NCBI GenBank assembly: GCA_024276815.1
Contig: JAJRWM010000100.1
Span: 1 to 39,591, forward strand
Source of the DNA: a bacterium
Lineage (GTDB): Bacteria; JACRDZ01; JAJRWM01
Direction: 5' to 3'
Length of the DNA: 39,591 nucleotides
Both the position numbers and the translations under genes were made by a program. Numbering within the stretch: position 1 is the stretch's first letter; each line of letters opens with the position of its first letter. The notes under the pieces were generated by a model that did no database searches, was not told the origin of the DNA, and was given only the letters and a program-made list of their open reading frames with translations. Below, one piece after another: positions 8,071-16,500 of the stretch.

Positions 8071-9870
8071 TTAATCCGTTTTCAAAACCGCCATAAAAGC
8101 TTCCTGGGGGATGCGCACATTACCAACCTGTTTCATGTGTTTCTTGCCTTTCTTCTGCTTTTCCAGGAGTTTGCGTTTCCGGGTAATGTCACCGCCGTAG
8201 CATTTCGCGGTAACGTCTTTCCGAAGGGCGCTGATGCTTTCCCGGGCGATTATTTTACCCCCGATCGCGGCCTGGATAGCGATTTGAAACAACTGCCGGT
8301 TGATCGTCTTGCGCAATCTTGCCCCCAGGTTGCGGCCCCGGCTGGCGGCGCTTTCCTGGTGGCAGATAAAGCTCAGGGCGTCAATCCGTTCGCCGTTGAT
8401 TAAAATATCGACCTTGATCATCTTGTCCTCCCGGTAGCCGATATGTTCATAGTCCATACTGGCATAGCCCCGGCTGACCGATTTTAAACGGTCATAAAAG
8501 TCGAGAACAATTTCATTCAGCGGCATCTCAAAGGTCAACATGGCCTGGGTCTCATCCAAATACTCAATGCCTTTGTAGTCTCCCCGCCGATCCATGCCCA
8601 GCTTCATGACCGCGCCCACAAATTGGGCCGGCGTGATAACCGTCAGGCGGATCCGCGGTTCGGCGATGGTCAAAATTTCCGTTGTGGGCGGCAGGTTTGA
8701 GGGATTTTCAACGTAGAGAGTTTTGCCCTTGGTCGTTTTCACTTCATAAATTACGTTGGGAGCCGTGGTCACGAGGTCCAGGTTAAATTCCCGCTCCAGC
8801 CGTTCCTGGACAATTTCCATGTGAAGCAGGCCCAGGAAACCGCAACGGTAGCCAAAACCGAGAGCCGGCGAGTTCTCCGGTTCGTAGTGAAAAGACGCGT
8901 CGTTTAATTTAAGCTTGTCAAGAGCTTCCTGCAACAGTTCATACTCACTGCTCTCGGTCGGGTACAGACCGCAGAAAACCATGGGATGGATTTCCTTGTA
9001 ACCGGCCAAAGGCTTGGTACAGGGGTTGCCGGCCACGGTGATCGTGTCTCCCATCACCACGTCCCTGATGGTCTTGATATTGCCGACAAAATAGCCCACT
9101 TCACCCGGCCCCAGTGCGTCTGTCGAGTTCATGCGTCCCGGCGTAAAAACGCCCAGGTCGCGGACCTCGTAGTCAGACTGACGGCCCATCATGCGGACAA
9201 TCATTCCCTTTTTGATCTCGCCCTGCATCACCCGGAAATAAACGATGACTCCCCGATAGGTATCGTATACGGAGTCAAACACCAACGCCTGCAACTGGTT
9301 ATCGGTGTCGCCCGGGGGAGGGGGGATTCTGGTGATGATGTTTTCGACCAAATCCTTGATACCGGTCCCGTCCTTGGCGCTGCACAGCAAAATCTCCTCC
9401 GGCAAAACGCCCAGGATGTGTTCCAGTTGATGAGTAACTTTTGGAATATCGGCGTTGGGTAAATCTATTTTATTAATTACCGGGATAATCTCCAGATCAT
9501 GCTCCAAAGCCAGGTAAGTGTTGGCCAGCGTCTGGGCTTCAACCCCCTGGGCCGCGTCAATAATTAACAACACGCCTTCACAGGCGGTCAGGCTACGGGA
9601 GACTTCGTAGGAGAAATCGACATGTCCGGGAGTGTCAATCAGGTTGAAAACGTATTCTTCCCCATCTTCAGCCCGGTAGTCAATCCGCACGGCGGAGGCC
9701 TTGATGGTTATCCCCCGCTCCCGTTCCAGTTCCATGCTGTCCAGTATCTGGGCTTTCAGTTCCCGGGACGAGATAGCGCCGGTAAACTCCAGGATACGGT
9801 CAGCCAGAGTGGATTTACCGTGATCGATATGAGCGATAATGGAAAAATTTCTTATTTTTTGTTTATCCAT
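8071..9870 (-). CDS. lepA: Elongation factor 4 (LepA), translational GTPase
   Basis: LepA is a ribosome-associated GTPase related to EF-G that acts in initiation and elongation quality control. The 599-residue length is standard. GTPase motifs are AHIDHGKST near residue 12, the switch [19 protein letters not shown], and SAKDGTG. The LepA-specific C-terminal tail [20 protein letters not shown] is present. The ATG at 9870 was chosen because [20 protein letters not shown] is the conserved N-terminus; the open frame extends 25 codons further upstream without similarity. No Shine-Dalgarno is visible. A TATAAT lies 12 bases upstream, so the message may have a very short leader. The gene follows TPR genes on the same strand. 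Confidence 0.98.
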   Translation of the reverse strand: MDKQKIRNFSIIAHIDHGKSTLADRILEFTGAISSRELKAQILDSMELERERGITIKASAVRIDYRAEDGEEYVFNLIDTPGHVDFSYEVSRSLTACEGVLLIIDAAQGVEAQTLANTYLALEHDLEIIPVINKIDLPNADIPKVTHQLEHILGVLPEEILLCSAKDGTGIKDLVENIITRIPPPPGDTDNQLQALVFDSVYDTYRGVIVYFRVMQGEIKKGMIVRMMGRQSDYEVRDLGVFTPGRMNSTDALGPGEVGYFVGNIKTIRDVVMGDTITVAGNPCTKPLAGYKEIHPMVFCGLYPTESSEYELLQEALDKLKLNDASFHYEPENSPALGFGYRCGFLGLLHMEIVQERLEREFNLDLVTTAPNVIYEVKTTKGKTLYVENPSNLPPTTEILTIAEPRIRLTVITPAQFVGAVMKLGMDRRGDYKGIEYLDETQAMLTFEMPLNEIVLDFYDRLKSVSRGYASMDYEHIGYREDKMIKVDILINGERIDALSFICHQESAASRGRNLGARLRKTINRQLFQIAIQAAIGGKIIARESISALRKDVTAKCYGGDITRKRKLLEKQKKGKKHMKQVGNVRIPQEAFMAVLKTD

Positions 9871-9882
9871 AATAATCGTTAT

Positions 9883-9888
9883 ATTATA
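9883..9888 (-). promoter_or_regulatory. Possible -10 element for lepA
   Basis: TATAAT on the minus strand ends 12 bases before the lepA ATG. A convincing -35 was not found; TATTAA lies 17 bases upstream. If used, the transcript would start only a few bases before the ATG, which agrees with the missing Shine-Dalgarno. Weak call. Confidence 0.3.
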
Positions 9889-9960
9889 GCGGAAATCCCG
9901 CGATTTTAATACCTGAAAAGGACCGAACCCCAGGGCAACAGGCAAACTCCAAATAGGACA

Positions 9961-10833
9961 TTAACAATCAAAAAACGAAAAACCCGTACGCCCGCCTTCT
10001 CGGGGAAAGCCCTGATTGGTCTCGTAGGCCGGGAATCCTCCAGATCCCGGCATACGCCGGTCACAGAGATACAAGACGTCAATAACCGCGCCCCTGTTTT
10101 TCCAGGCGCTTGAGCGCCCGCCGTAAATTCTGGTTGCCGGGGTCTTTTTCAGCTCTTCTTTAACTGATTTCAGCAGGCGTTCTTTCCGGAAACGCTTTTC
10201 ACCATAAACCCGGTTAATTTTCCTGGCCCTCAGGTATTGCCGGGCCGCTTTCAAATAGCGGCCCTGACGGTAATAGGCCACCGCCAGATTATAAGCCGCT
10301 TTAGCGTAACCGGGTTGTAACTTCAGGGCGGCCTGGTAATATTTCGCCGCTTGGGAAAAGTTTTTCCGCCGATGGAAAACCACTCCCAGGTTGTTATAGG
10401 AGACAGCGAAACTCTTGTCCGCCTCAATCGCTTTTAAATAATATTCTTCAGCCCGGGCAAAGTTCTTTTTTAAAAAGTAACAGTAGCCGAGGTTATTGTA
10501 AAGCTCGGCGTCGCTGGCTCCATCAGCTAGAGCCTTGAGGTATTCCGATAAAGCCAGGCTGACTTCCCGGGACTCCAGGTAGATATCGCCGAGCCGGGCA
10601 TGTTCATCCCCGGCGCTTAATTTTATGGTCGGAAAAAACATCAGAAGAAAAAGAAGTGCGAGCGGTAATCTGAAGCGAATTAAAACCTTGGGTGAGGCGA
10701 TGCGTGTGACCCTTTTTTTATGCCAAAAAAGAGTTTCCCCACGTCCCCTCTCCAAAAAATAAATTGGCCGATCGCGAAAACCTTGTATAAGCTTGAAATA
10801 CGCTCTAAAAAGCGAAGACCAGCGAGCAACCAT
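9961..10833 (-). CDS. Exported TPR-repeat protein
   Basis: The protein has a hydrophobic signal-like segment (FRLPLALLFLLMFFPTIKLSA) and then about four tetratricopeptide repeats, for example ELYNNLGYCYFLKKNFARAEEYYLKAI and the following SYNNLGVVFHRRKNFSQAAKYY. A basic C-terminal region of unknown role follows. TPRs mediate protein-protein contacts, so an envelope scaffold role is likely but unproven. The start is doubtful. The first ATG (10833) overlaps the upstream gene by 29 bases and would place about 50 residues before the signal segment, in DNA that belongs to a dispersed repeat. An ATT at 10680 with AAGG five bases upstream would give a perfect signal peptide (RFRLPLALLF). lepA lies downstream on the same strand. 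Confidence 0.75.
   Translation of the reverse strand: MVARWSSLFRAYFKLIQGFRDRPIYFLERGRGETLFWHKKRVTRIASPKVLIRFRLPLALLFLLMFFPTIKLSAGDEHARLGDIYLESREVSLALSEYLKALADGASDAELYNNLGYCYFLKKNFARAEEYYLKAIEADKSFAVSYNNLGVVFHRRKNFSQAAKYYQAALKLQPGYAKAAYNLAVAYYRQGRYLKAARQYLRARKINRVYGEKRFRKERLLKSVKEELKKTPATRIYGGRSSAWKNRGAVIDVLYLCDRRMPGSGGFPAYETNQGFPREGGRTGFSFFDC
10709..10814 (-). repeat. Dispersed repeat, copy 5 (degenerate)
   Basis: On the minus strand this stretch shares with the other copies the blocks CGCGATCGGC, GGAGAGGGGACGTGGGGAA and a run of T/A at the hairpin end, in the same order. It is less conserved than copies 1-4 and was called by eye. It overlaps the predicted 5' end of the TPR gene and the stop of its upstream neighbour. 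All other copies lie in non-coding DNA, so this argues that the true TPR start is further downstream. Confidence 0.45.
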
Positions 10834-11728
10834 AATTTTCCTGATCTTTCCAGGAGAAACGGGGAGTAAAATAATCCGTTACCCTTTTAATAAAGGTCTC
10901 TTCCTGTTTCTGATTGTAGTTCTCCGCCGCGTTAACCGCGCTGTAAATATTGCCCGAATACCAGCCGGACTCCATTAAAGCCATCAGGCCGCCCACAACG
11001 TATTTTTTTTCCTGGAATGAAACAACCGCCAAATAGGTGAACAGACCGTTAACGGTAAGGGAGGCGAAAGCGTCTCCCGGCCGGCCGCTGTAAAGCTGAC
11101 CCGCTCCGGGAAGCGCGGCTGATAACAAACCGGCGAAAAACGGCGAGCGGCGGGATATTTTCGAAGCCTTCTCCAGTTTGCCGGCCGCCTGACCCGCCGG
11201 CCGGCTCAACTCGCTGTTTTCCAGAGCCGCCAGCTCAGAGAAGACTTTTTGGGCGGCCGACCATTTTTTACTGTTCAGGTAACTAACGCCAATCATCCTG
11301 AGAAACTCCGGCTTCAACGGCTCATCCGGATGGGCGGCCAAAAAATATTCCAGTTCGCCCGCGCCCTCTTCGTACTTTTCCATTTCAAAGTAACTCTTGA
11401 CCATAATTAACAGAACTTCCCCGCGCTTCTGACTTTCAGGATAGCGGTCGAGATAAGTTTCACAAGCGTCAGCCGCCCTCGCGAACTGTTCTGCCTGAAA
11501 AAGGCTGTCAATTATTTCATAGAGTGCGGTCTGACTTCTGGGATCAGCCGGAAAGCGGAAGCGGAACCGCTCAAATTCCGTCACCGCCCGGTACAACTCG
11601 CCTTTTTGTTTTAAATGAAGGGCAAAGTCATAGACCTGATCCTGGTTTTCCGCTCTGATGGTCGCTGGTCGACCGAGGAGCAGCAACGCCAACAGAAAGG
11701 TCGTTGTCAGTAGTCGCGTTTTTAACAT
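10805..11728 (-). CDS. TPR protein with C-terminal membrane domain, YidD neighbour
   Basis: The ATG at 11728 gives 307 residues starting MLKTRLLTTTFLLALLLLG, a good signal peptide; the frame is open 28 codons further upstream, but that part overlaps yidD and shows no similarity. The mature part has about four TPR-like units resembling BamD/YbgF-type repeats (ELYRAVTEFERFRFRFPADP, FARAADACETYLDRYPESQ). A glycine-rich hydrophobic domain follows (LSAALPGAGQLYSGRPGDA, then FTYLAVVSF and GGLMALMESGWYSGNIYSAV). This looks like an envelope-assembly or docking protein. The specific function is unknown. The gene starts 30 bases after the YidD stop, and the pairing suggests joint work in membrane-protein insertion. 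The last residues (CSLVFAF) end in Phe. Confidence 0.8.
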   Translation of the reverse strand: MLKTRLLTTTFLLALLLLGRPATIRAENQDQVYDFALHLKQKGELYRAVTEFERFRFRFPADPRSQTALYEIIDSLFQAEQFARAADACETYLDRYPESQKRGEVLLIMVKSYFEMEKYEEGAGELEYFLAAHPDEPLKPEFLRMIGVSYLNSKKWSAAQKVFSELAALENSELSRPAGQAAGKLEKASKISRRSPFFAGLLSAALPGAGQLYSGRPGDAFASLTVNGLFTYLAVVSFQEKKYVVGGLMALMESGWYSGNIYSAVNAAENYNQKQEETFIKRVTDYFTPRFSWKDQENYGCSLVFAF

Positions 11729-11757
11729 GCAGCAGTTTTTCCTTTCGCTCAAACCTG

Positions 11758-12141
11758 TCAGGGCAAATCCACCAGTCTCCCGTTTTTCACCGGGTAATGC
11801 GAAGCCGCGCAATAATTACAGCGCAACAGCCGGCCAGCGGTCATGACGATTCCTTTTAACAAACCATAGCGGACCAGGCATTGCCGGGAATACTCGGAAC
11901 AGGTCGGATAGAAATTACAACGCGGGCCATCGATGTGGGATATCCTGGTCTGGAACAAGTGTAGCGCGTCCTGGAAAAAAAGCCGGAAGACATTGGTCTC
12001 TTTCATCTTTTTTACGGCGGTCGTTTTCTTGGCCGCGATATCCCAAGGGCGCCACTCCGCCCGGCCGGTATTACTTGAAACCAGCAACAGAAAAAGCAAG
12101 GCGAACCCCGCAATGCCCCTGATTAATAACTTTACGTTCAT
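11758..12141 (-). CDS. yidD: YidD-family membrane protein insertion efficiency factor with signal peptide
   Basis: The C-terminal 75 residues carry the YidD signature (DGPRCNFYPTCSEYS, then RYGLLKGIVMTAGRLLRCN). YidD assists YidC-dependent insertion of membrane proteins. Classical YidD is about 70-85 residues and lies beside rnpA and yidC. Here the gene is far from those genes and the protein (127 residues) has an extra N-terminus with a hydrophobic stretch (IRGIAGFALLFLLLVSSNTG), like a signal peptide. The ATG at 12141 was chosen for the basic n-region MNVKLLIRG. AGGAGG lies 19 bases upstream of it and only one base upstream of an alternative ATG at 12159, so the start is uncertain. The TPR gene follows within 30 bases. 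Confidence 0.9.
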   Translation of the reverse strand: MNVKLLIRGIAGFALLFLLLVSSNTGRAEWRPWDIAAKKTTAVKKMKETNVFRLFFQDALHLFQTRISHIDGPRCNFYPTCSEYSRQCLVRYGLLKGIVMTAGRLLRCNYCAASHYPVKNGRLVDLP

Positions 12142-12190
12142 TGCCAAGAAACCTAACATTCCTCCTGCCTGATGTCAACCCGTCACTCCG

Positions 12191-12317
12191 TTTGGAGTTT
12201 CCCCCGGAAATTTTGTGGGGCAAACCTTTTTTTCCAAAAAGGTTCTTCCCCACGCCCCTTTCCAGGCGAGCCGTGCGCGTCGTTCAAGCGCTAAAAACTT
12301 TAAAAGTTGATAATCCC
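12191..12317 (-). repeat. Dispersed intergenic repeat, copy 2 (long form with hairpin)
   Basis: This is the inverted partner of 13-139: 61 bases are identical (12257-12317) and most of the rest matches. GTGGGG (12215-12220) pairs with CCCCAC (12248-12253), and the A/T tracts between them (ACCTTTTT with AAAAAGGT) extend the stem. In copy 1 the same hairpin is kept although its inner sequence differs, which suggests that the fold matters. It lies between yidD and the outer-membrane barrel gene. The adjacent DNA up to 12405 holds no gene. Confidence 0.88.
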
Positions 12318-12405
12318 TCCTTGAAAAACCATGCTATTACAAATAGTTATAGCTAATTGATTGTTTTTTTGGGGGGCAGGGGGTTGTTTGGCATATTATC
12401 GACGA

Positions 12406-13410
12406 TCAGAAGGATTTTTTGTAATTGCCCGGAGTCAGGGTTATCCCGGCATAGACAAAGGACTTCACGTAATTAGCGTCCCGGTGATTAGAAATATTAT
12501 TCAAAGAGTCGTAGCCAAGGTTGAAGCTGAGGTAGTCGTTGACCTGGAAAGTAAAAGAATTATACACGCCCGTGAAATTATCAAGGCGCTTTTCATCCAG
12601 ATCAGCATCATCAGGGTCGATCGCGGCGTAATCCCGGTAAATACGCTGGCGCAGATGGCCGGTAACCTGCAAAAAAACGTGTTTGCCAAAACTTTGCCAG
12701 AGGTTGAGATAACCGTTATTATTTTGATAATCCCATTGGTCATCGTTCGAGTTGTTGACGCTGCTCTGATAGGTAATCCCGATACGGGTCGATTTGAATA
12801 TCCGCTGGTTAATGGAAACCTGTCCCCCGCTTTCCTGATCGTTCTGCAACACGGTATCCTCGGGGATTTCCTTGAGGGGATAAAGATATTGGTTGAACTG
12901 GTAAGCGCAGTTGAGCGAAGTGAACCTTGTCAGGTTATACCAGATTCCCGGCGAAACTCCGGAGTGAATAAAATAACCTGACTCATAGCTTGGAACCCCG
13001 CTCACTTCGTAAACCAGGGACAAGTCAGAGCTGAATTTGGGAGTAAAGAGATATTCCGTGAGCCAGGAAACGGTGGACGACTGGAAGGGCACAACGCTGT
13101 CCCGTTCCAGGCCGCGGTTCTCCGCTTCGTCCTCCAGCTTGCTCTGGGCCGGCTCAATATACTGAGATAAGGTGTAGCGGCCGGAAAGCGAAGTTCTCAA
13201 CTTCTTTCCGATGGTCGCGGTTAAGCGAACGCCGGGTAACAATTCATACGAGGTCGCTTTTTGCGGGTCATCCTTTTCGCTGAAAACATTTGAATCGGAA
13301 GTGTAGGTCGCTGACAGAATCGGAGCGAACGATAACTGAACCTCGCTCCAGAGACCGCTGGGTATACTCATCACGAGTACAATAAAACCAATAACCAGTT
13401 TCTTGTTCAA
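12406..13410 (-). CDS. Predicted outer-membrane beta-barrel protein
   Basis: The 334-residue protein starts with a signal peptide (MNKKLVIGFIVLVMSIPSGLWS). It then shows alternating polar and hydrophobic strands rich in Tyr, Ser and Thr, such as LSFAPILSATYTSDSNVF, RTSLSGRYTLSQYIEPA, GYLNLWQSFGKHVFLQVTG and DYLSFNLGYDSL. It ends in Phe, as many barrels do. The start is TTG, supported by GAGGAG seven bases upstream. It resembles the broad class of outer-membrane barrels seen next to surface or exopolysaccharide genes; a specific channel function cannot be assigned. It lies 151 bases downstream of the giant lipoprotein gene, with repeat copy 3 in the gap, so it may be read from the same promoter at 19993-20021. 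Confidence 0.75.
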   Translation of the reverse strand: MNKKLVIGFIVLVMSIPSGLWSEVQLSFAPILSATYTSDSNVFSEKDDPQKATSYELLPGVRLTATIGKKLRTSLSGRYTLSQYIEPAQSKLEDEAENRGLERDSVVPFQSSTVSWLTEYLFTPKFSSDLSLVYEVSGVPSYESGYFIHSGVSPGIWYNLTRFTSLNCAYQFNQYLYPLKEIPEDTVLQNDQESGGQVSINQRIFKSTRIGITYQSSVNNSNDDQWDYQNNNGYLNLWQSFGKHVFLQVTGHLRQRIYRDYAAIDPDDADLDEKRLDNFTGVYNSFTFQVNDYLSFNLGYDSLNNISNHRDANYVKSFVYAGITLTPGNYKKSF

Positions 13411-13465
13411 ACGAAATCTCCTCTAGAATCTGTCTGTAAGTCAAATAATTTTCAAGAAGAATCTC

Positions 13466-13540
13466 GGGGTCTCTTTTTGTAAAACACCACCCCCGATCCC
13501 CCACATATCTATCGTGCGAGTTGTTCAAGCTCTAAAACTT
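13466..13540 (-). repeat. Dispersed intergenic repeat, copy 3 (short form)
   Basis: On the plus strand GGGGTCTCTTTTT is followed by CATATCTATCGTGCGAG and GTTCAAGCTCTAAA. The same blocks in the same order occur at 22952-23018. The block GTTCAAGC-CTAAAAACTTT is also shared with copies 1 and 2. It occupies half of the gap between the giant lipoprotein and the barrel gene. It might reduce read-through between them, but no strong terminator stem was seen. Confidence 0.75.
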
Positions 13541-13561
13541 TCATTTGATCGTTAAAAGCTT

Positions 13562-16500
13562 TTAGTACAGATCAAATATGTGTAACCGCCCCAGGCCGCT
13601 GGCGCTGTCGCGTCGCAGGTATAACACCTTGTCCTGGTTGATCACCGGATTTATTTCATCAGCTTTCTGCCCGGTCAGAAGAAGTTTGCGGCCTTCAAAG
13701 AGGTCATAGAGATAAACGTCGCTGTCAACTCCGTTGTCCTCCTGCCAGACAGCCCGGTCGCCAAAAATTCGGGGGGCTAAATGATCAACCGTGGTATCAA
13801 AGGTCAAATCAACGGCCGTGGTATCGAAAACAACAATCTGGGTCTTCCCGGCCAGCCGGTCCTCTTCATAAATATATTTGTTTCCATAAACATCAGGTTT
13901 TCTCTGATTATAGGTTGTGTCCTGGACAATAGCGTAACTGACACCGCCCACAGCCAGGTCGAAGCCGTAAATATCCTCATCCCCGTTGCGGGTGTCTACC
14001 CAAACGACCCGGTTCCTGAAAATGCGGGGGTCGTATTCATCGGTGGTGGATATTCCGGGAATCAGCGTCTCCGTACTGTCAAAAAGATTGTAATAATAAA
14101 TATCGTACTGGGGGTTGTCGCGTCTGTCCTGCCAGACCACATATCTTCCATAGATGTCAGGATGCTCCTGAGCGCCGGTGGACACCGTATTCACCCGCTG
14201 ACCGCTGTCAACGGGATTGGCGAAATCATTCTTGTGAGCGTAATAAATATCCGCCGTGCCCTCCCGGTAATCTTCCCAGACAACGGTGTTTTCATAAATC
14301 GCGGGATTGAGCTGCGTGAAGCTGTTAATACAGACCGGAACCTCCGTTTTGGTTGTCAGATCAAAAAGGAAAATGTCCGGGTTGCCGTTTCGATCATCCG
14401 AGTAAACCAACTTATCCCCCCAGATATCCCAGCCATAAACATTATGAGGCGGTTGGGGTAAATCATGCTCGCCGGTCGGCTCCAGATCAAAGAGGTAAAT
14501 ATTCCAGTTGGGAGCCGCCGCGCCGTCATCCTGGGACCAGACTATTTTCTCCCCCCAGATATCGGGCTTGGCCTTATTCTTGGTGGCGGTAAAAGTGAGT
14601 CTCTTTTCCGAAGCGGTGGTATCCATCAAGTCTGTCATGTACAATTCGGCCTTGCTCGTAGCGTCCCGGTAATCCTCCCAGACGATCAGCGGCCCGAAAA
14701 TAACCGGGTTAAGCTGGCTTAAAGGCTCGTTTTGCAGCCGGGTATCTGTTGTGTTAAGGAGATCCCGGTACCAGATATCATAGTAACCGTCACGGTTGTC
14801 GCTCCAGACCAGAGAGTTCTCCCAGAGATCGGGACTGCTCTGGATGCCCGTCGAAGCGGCGACCGCCAGTTCGCCGGACAACGCGCTGATATCGGACATA
14901 AATAAATCCTGGTTAGTTGTGCCTCTCTCGTAAATCGCCGAAAGTTCCCAGAGAGTCGGATTATATGAACCAAGCATATCATTGGCCACTTCAACAGAGA
15001 CAAAAGGAGGCGCCGACAGGTCCATTTTATAGAGATAGTCGTAGGCGCTACTGTTTGAAACGTAAACCAGATTATTCTCGTATATTGCCGGCGTCATGTT
15101 GCTGAAACTACTATTTGCTGGTATCGCGAAGGTGCTGTCATAAAAGCCATCATACAGGTACAGGTCATAAAGGCCATCCATATTTTCGGAATAAACAACC
15201 TGGTCGCCCCAGATAGCCGGTTCAGCCTGATTCCAGGAAATGTCATTGCTCAGGTTCTGCTCTGTTTTGGTTGACAGGTTATACAGATAAACGTCGATAT
15301 CAAAACCGCTATTATTGCGATGATCTTCCCAGACCACCTTATCACCCCAGATCCGCGGGTTCTGCTGATCAAAAGCGGCGTTGGTAATTATTTTAATATC
15401 ACTGCGGGGAGCCGCGACCCGCTTTACCGGGTTGCCGTAAGTGTAATTACTGTCGATATCATAAGGATAGAGCTGGTAATAATAATACTCCTGGTTGATT
15501 AAGCCAAGGTCATTATAAGTGCTGTCCACGGAACCATAGTAAACCACATCGCCGTCGCCAAGGACGCTGCCCGCATTGTAGGAAATCCCGTTAACCGGGC
15601 CGGCGCCCGGGTAATCGCCCAGCTTGCGCAGGATAAGCACGCCGTCCCAGGCCGGATCAGTCAGGTTGTCCCAACACAGCTCAACGCTGGAGTCAAACCC
15701 CAAGGCCCAGAAAGGGTTGGGCTTGAGATCAATGTTCATGGAAGTCGGCGGGCTGACATTGCCCAGATCATCCCTGGCGAGCAGGGAAATACTGTTGGGG
15801 CCTTCATGGAGGGTGGTGTCAAAGGTCCAGGAACCGGAAAAAGGCGTGAAAGGAATCAGGGCGCCGTTGACAGAGATCGCTTCAACATCCGGTTCGCAGG
15901 TGCCGTCTATTGTCCAGGTCTGTTGGTGGGTTGAAAAATCAACGCCATTATAGGGTGTTACAATAATCGGCGCATTGACGGTTGTGTCGAAAATTATTTC
16001 GATAACATCGCGGGCGCTTTTCGTGCTGTCAGCGGCGACCCCGTAAACGCCAAGATAGTTGCCGCTGCCAGCCAGGTTGATGCTTTCAGTCCAGGTTGCG
16101 CTGTTAGGCGCATAAGCCGTTATCTGAAAGGTCGTATCCAGGGTAGCGTCCAGGAAGTATTTTTCAACAAAGATCGCTACGGTATTCGTGGAATCACAAC
16201 TGCCAGCCAGGGTTACCGGGGAAGCGGCGACCCGGACCGACAAACCACTGCCCGGAGAGGTGATTACCGGCGGCGCGATATAGGTTGAATCCAGAGTAAT
16301 CGCTATGTCTTCAAAAGCCCCGACATTGCTCGAGCTGTCATAACCGGCGAAATGAAAATAATTCACTCCGGTCTCCAGCGTGATGCCGGAATGTCCCCAG
16401 GAAGAATCATAGGCGGTAAAAGTATTAACCGGCATCGTGGTCTCCTGGCTGGCCGAGGTATGAGTAACTATAATAGCAACGGTATCGGAACTGCAATCCC

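Noticed and set aside
12215-12253. GGGGCAAACC in repeat copies as a cyclic-di-GMP (GEMM) riboswitch
   Set aside because: Only a short core-like string matches; the rest of the GEMM fold and the GGGACGCAAAGC-like part are missing, and the string is explained by the repeat hairpin.
12361-12981. 206-codon open frame on the plus strand
   Set aside because: It lies antisense to the beta-barrel gene, whose signal peptide, ribosome-binding site and strand pattern are convincing; the antisense product shows no recognisable content.
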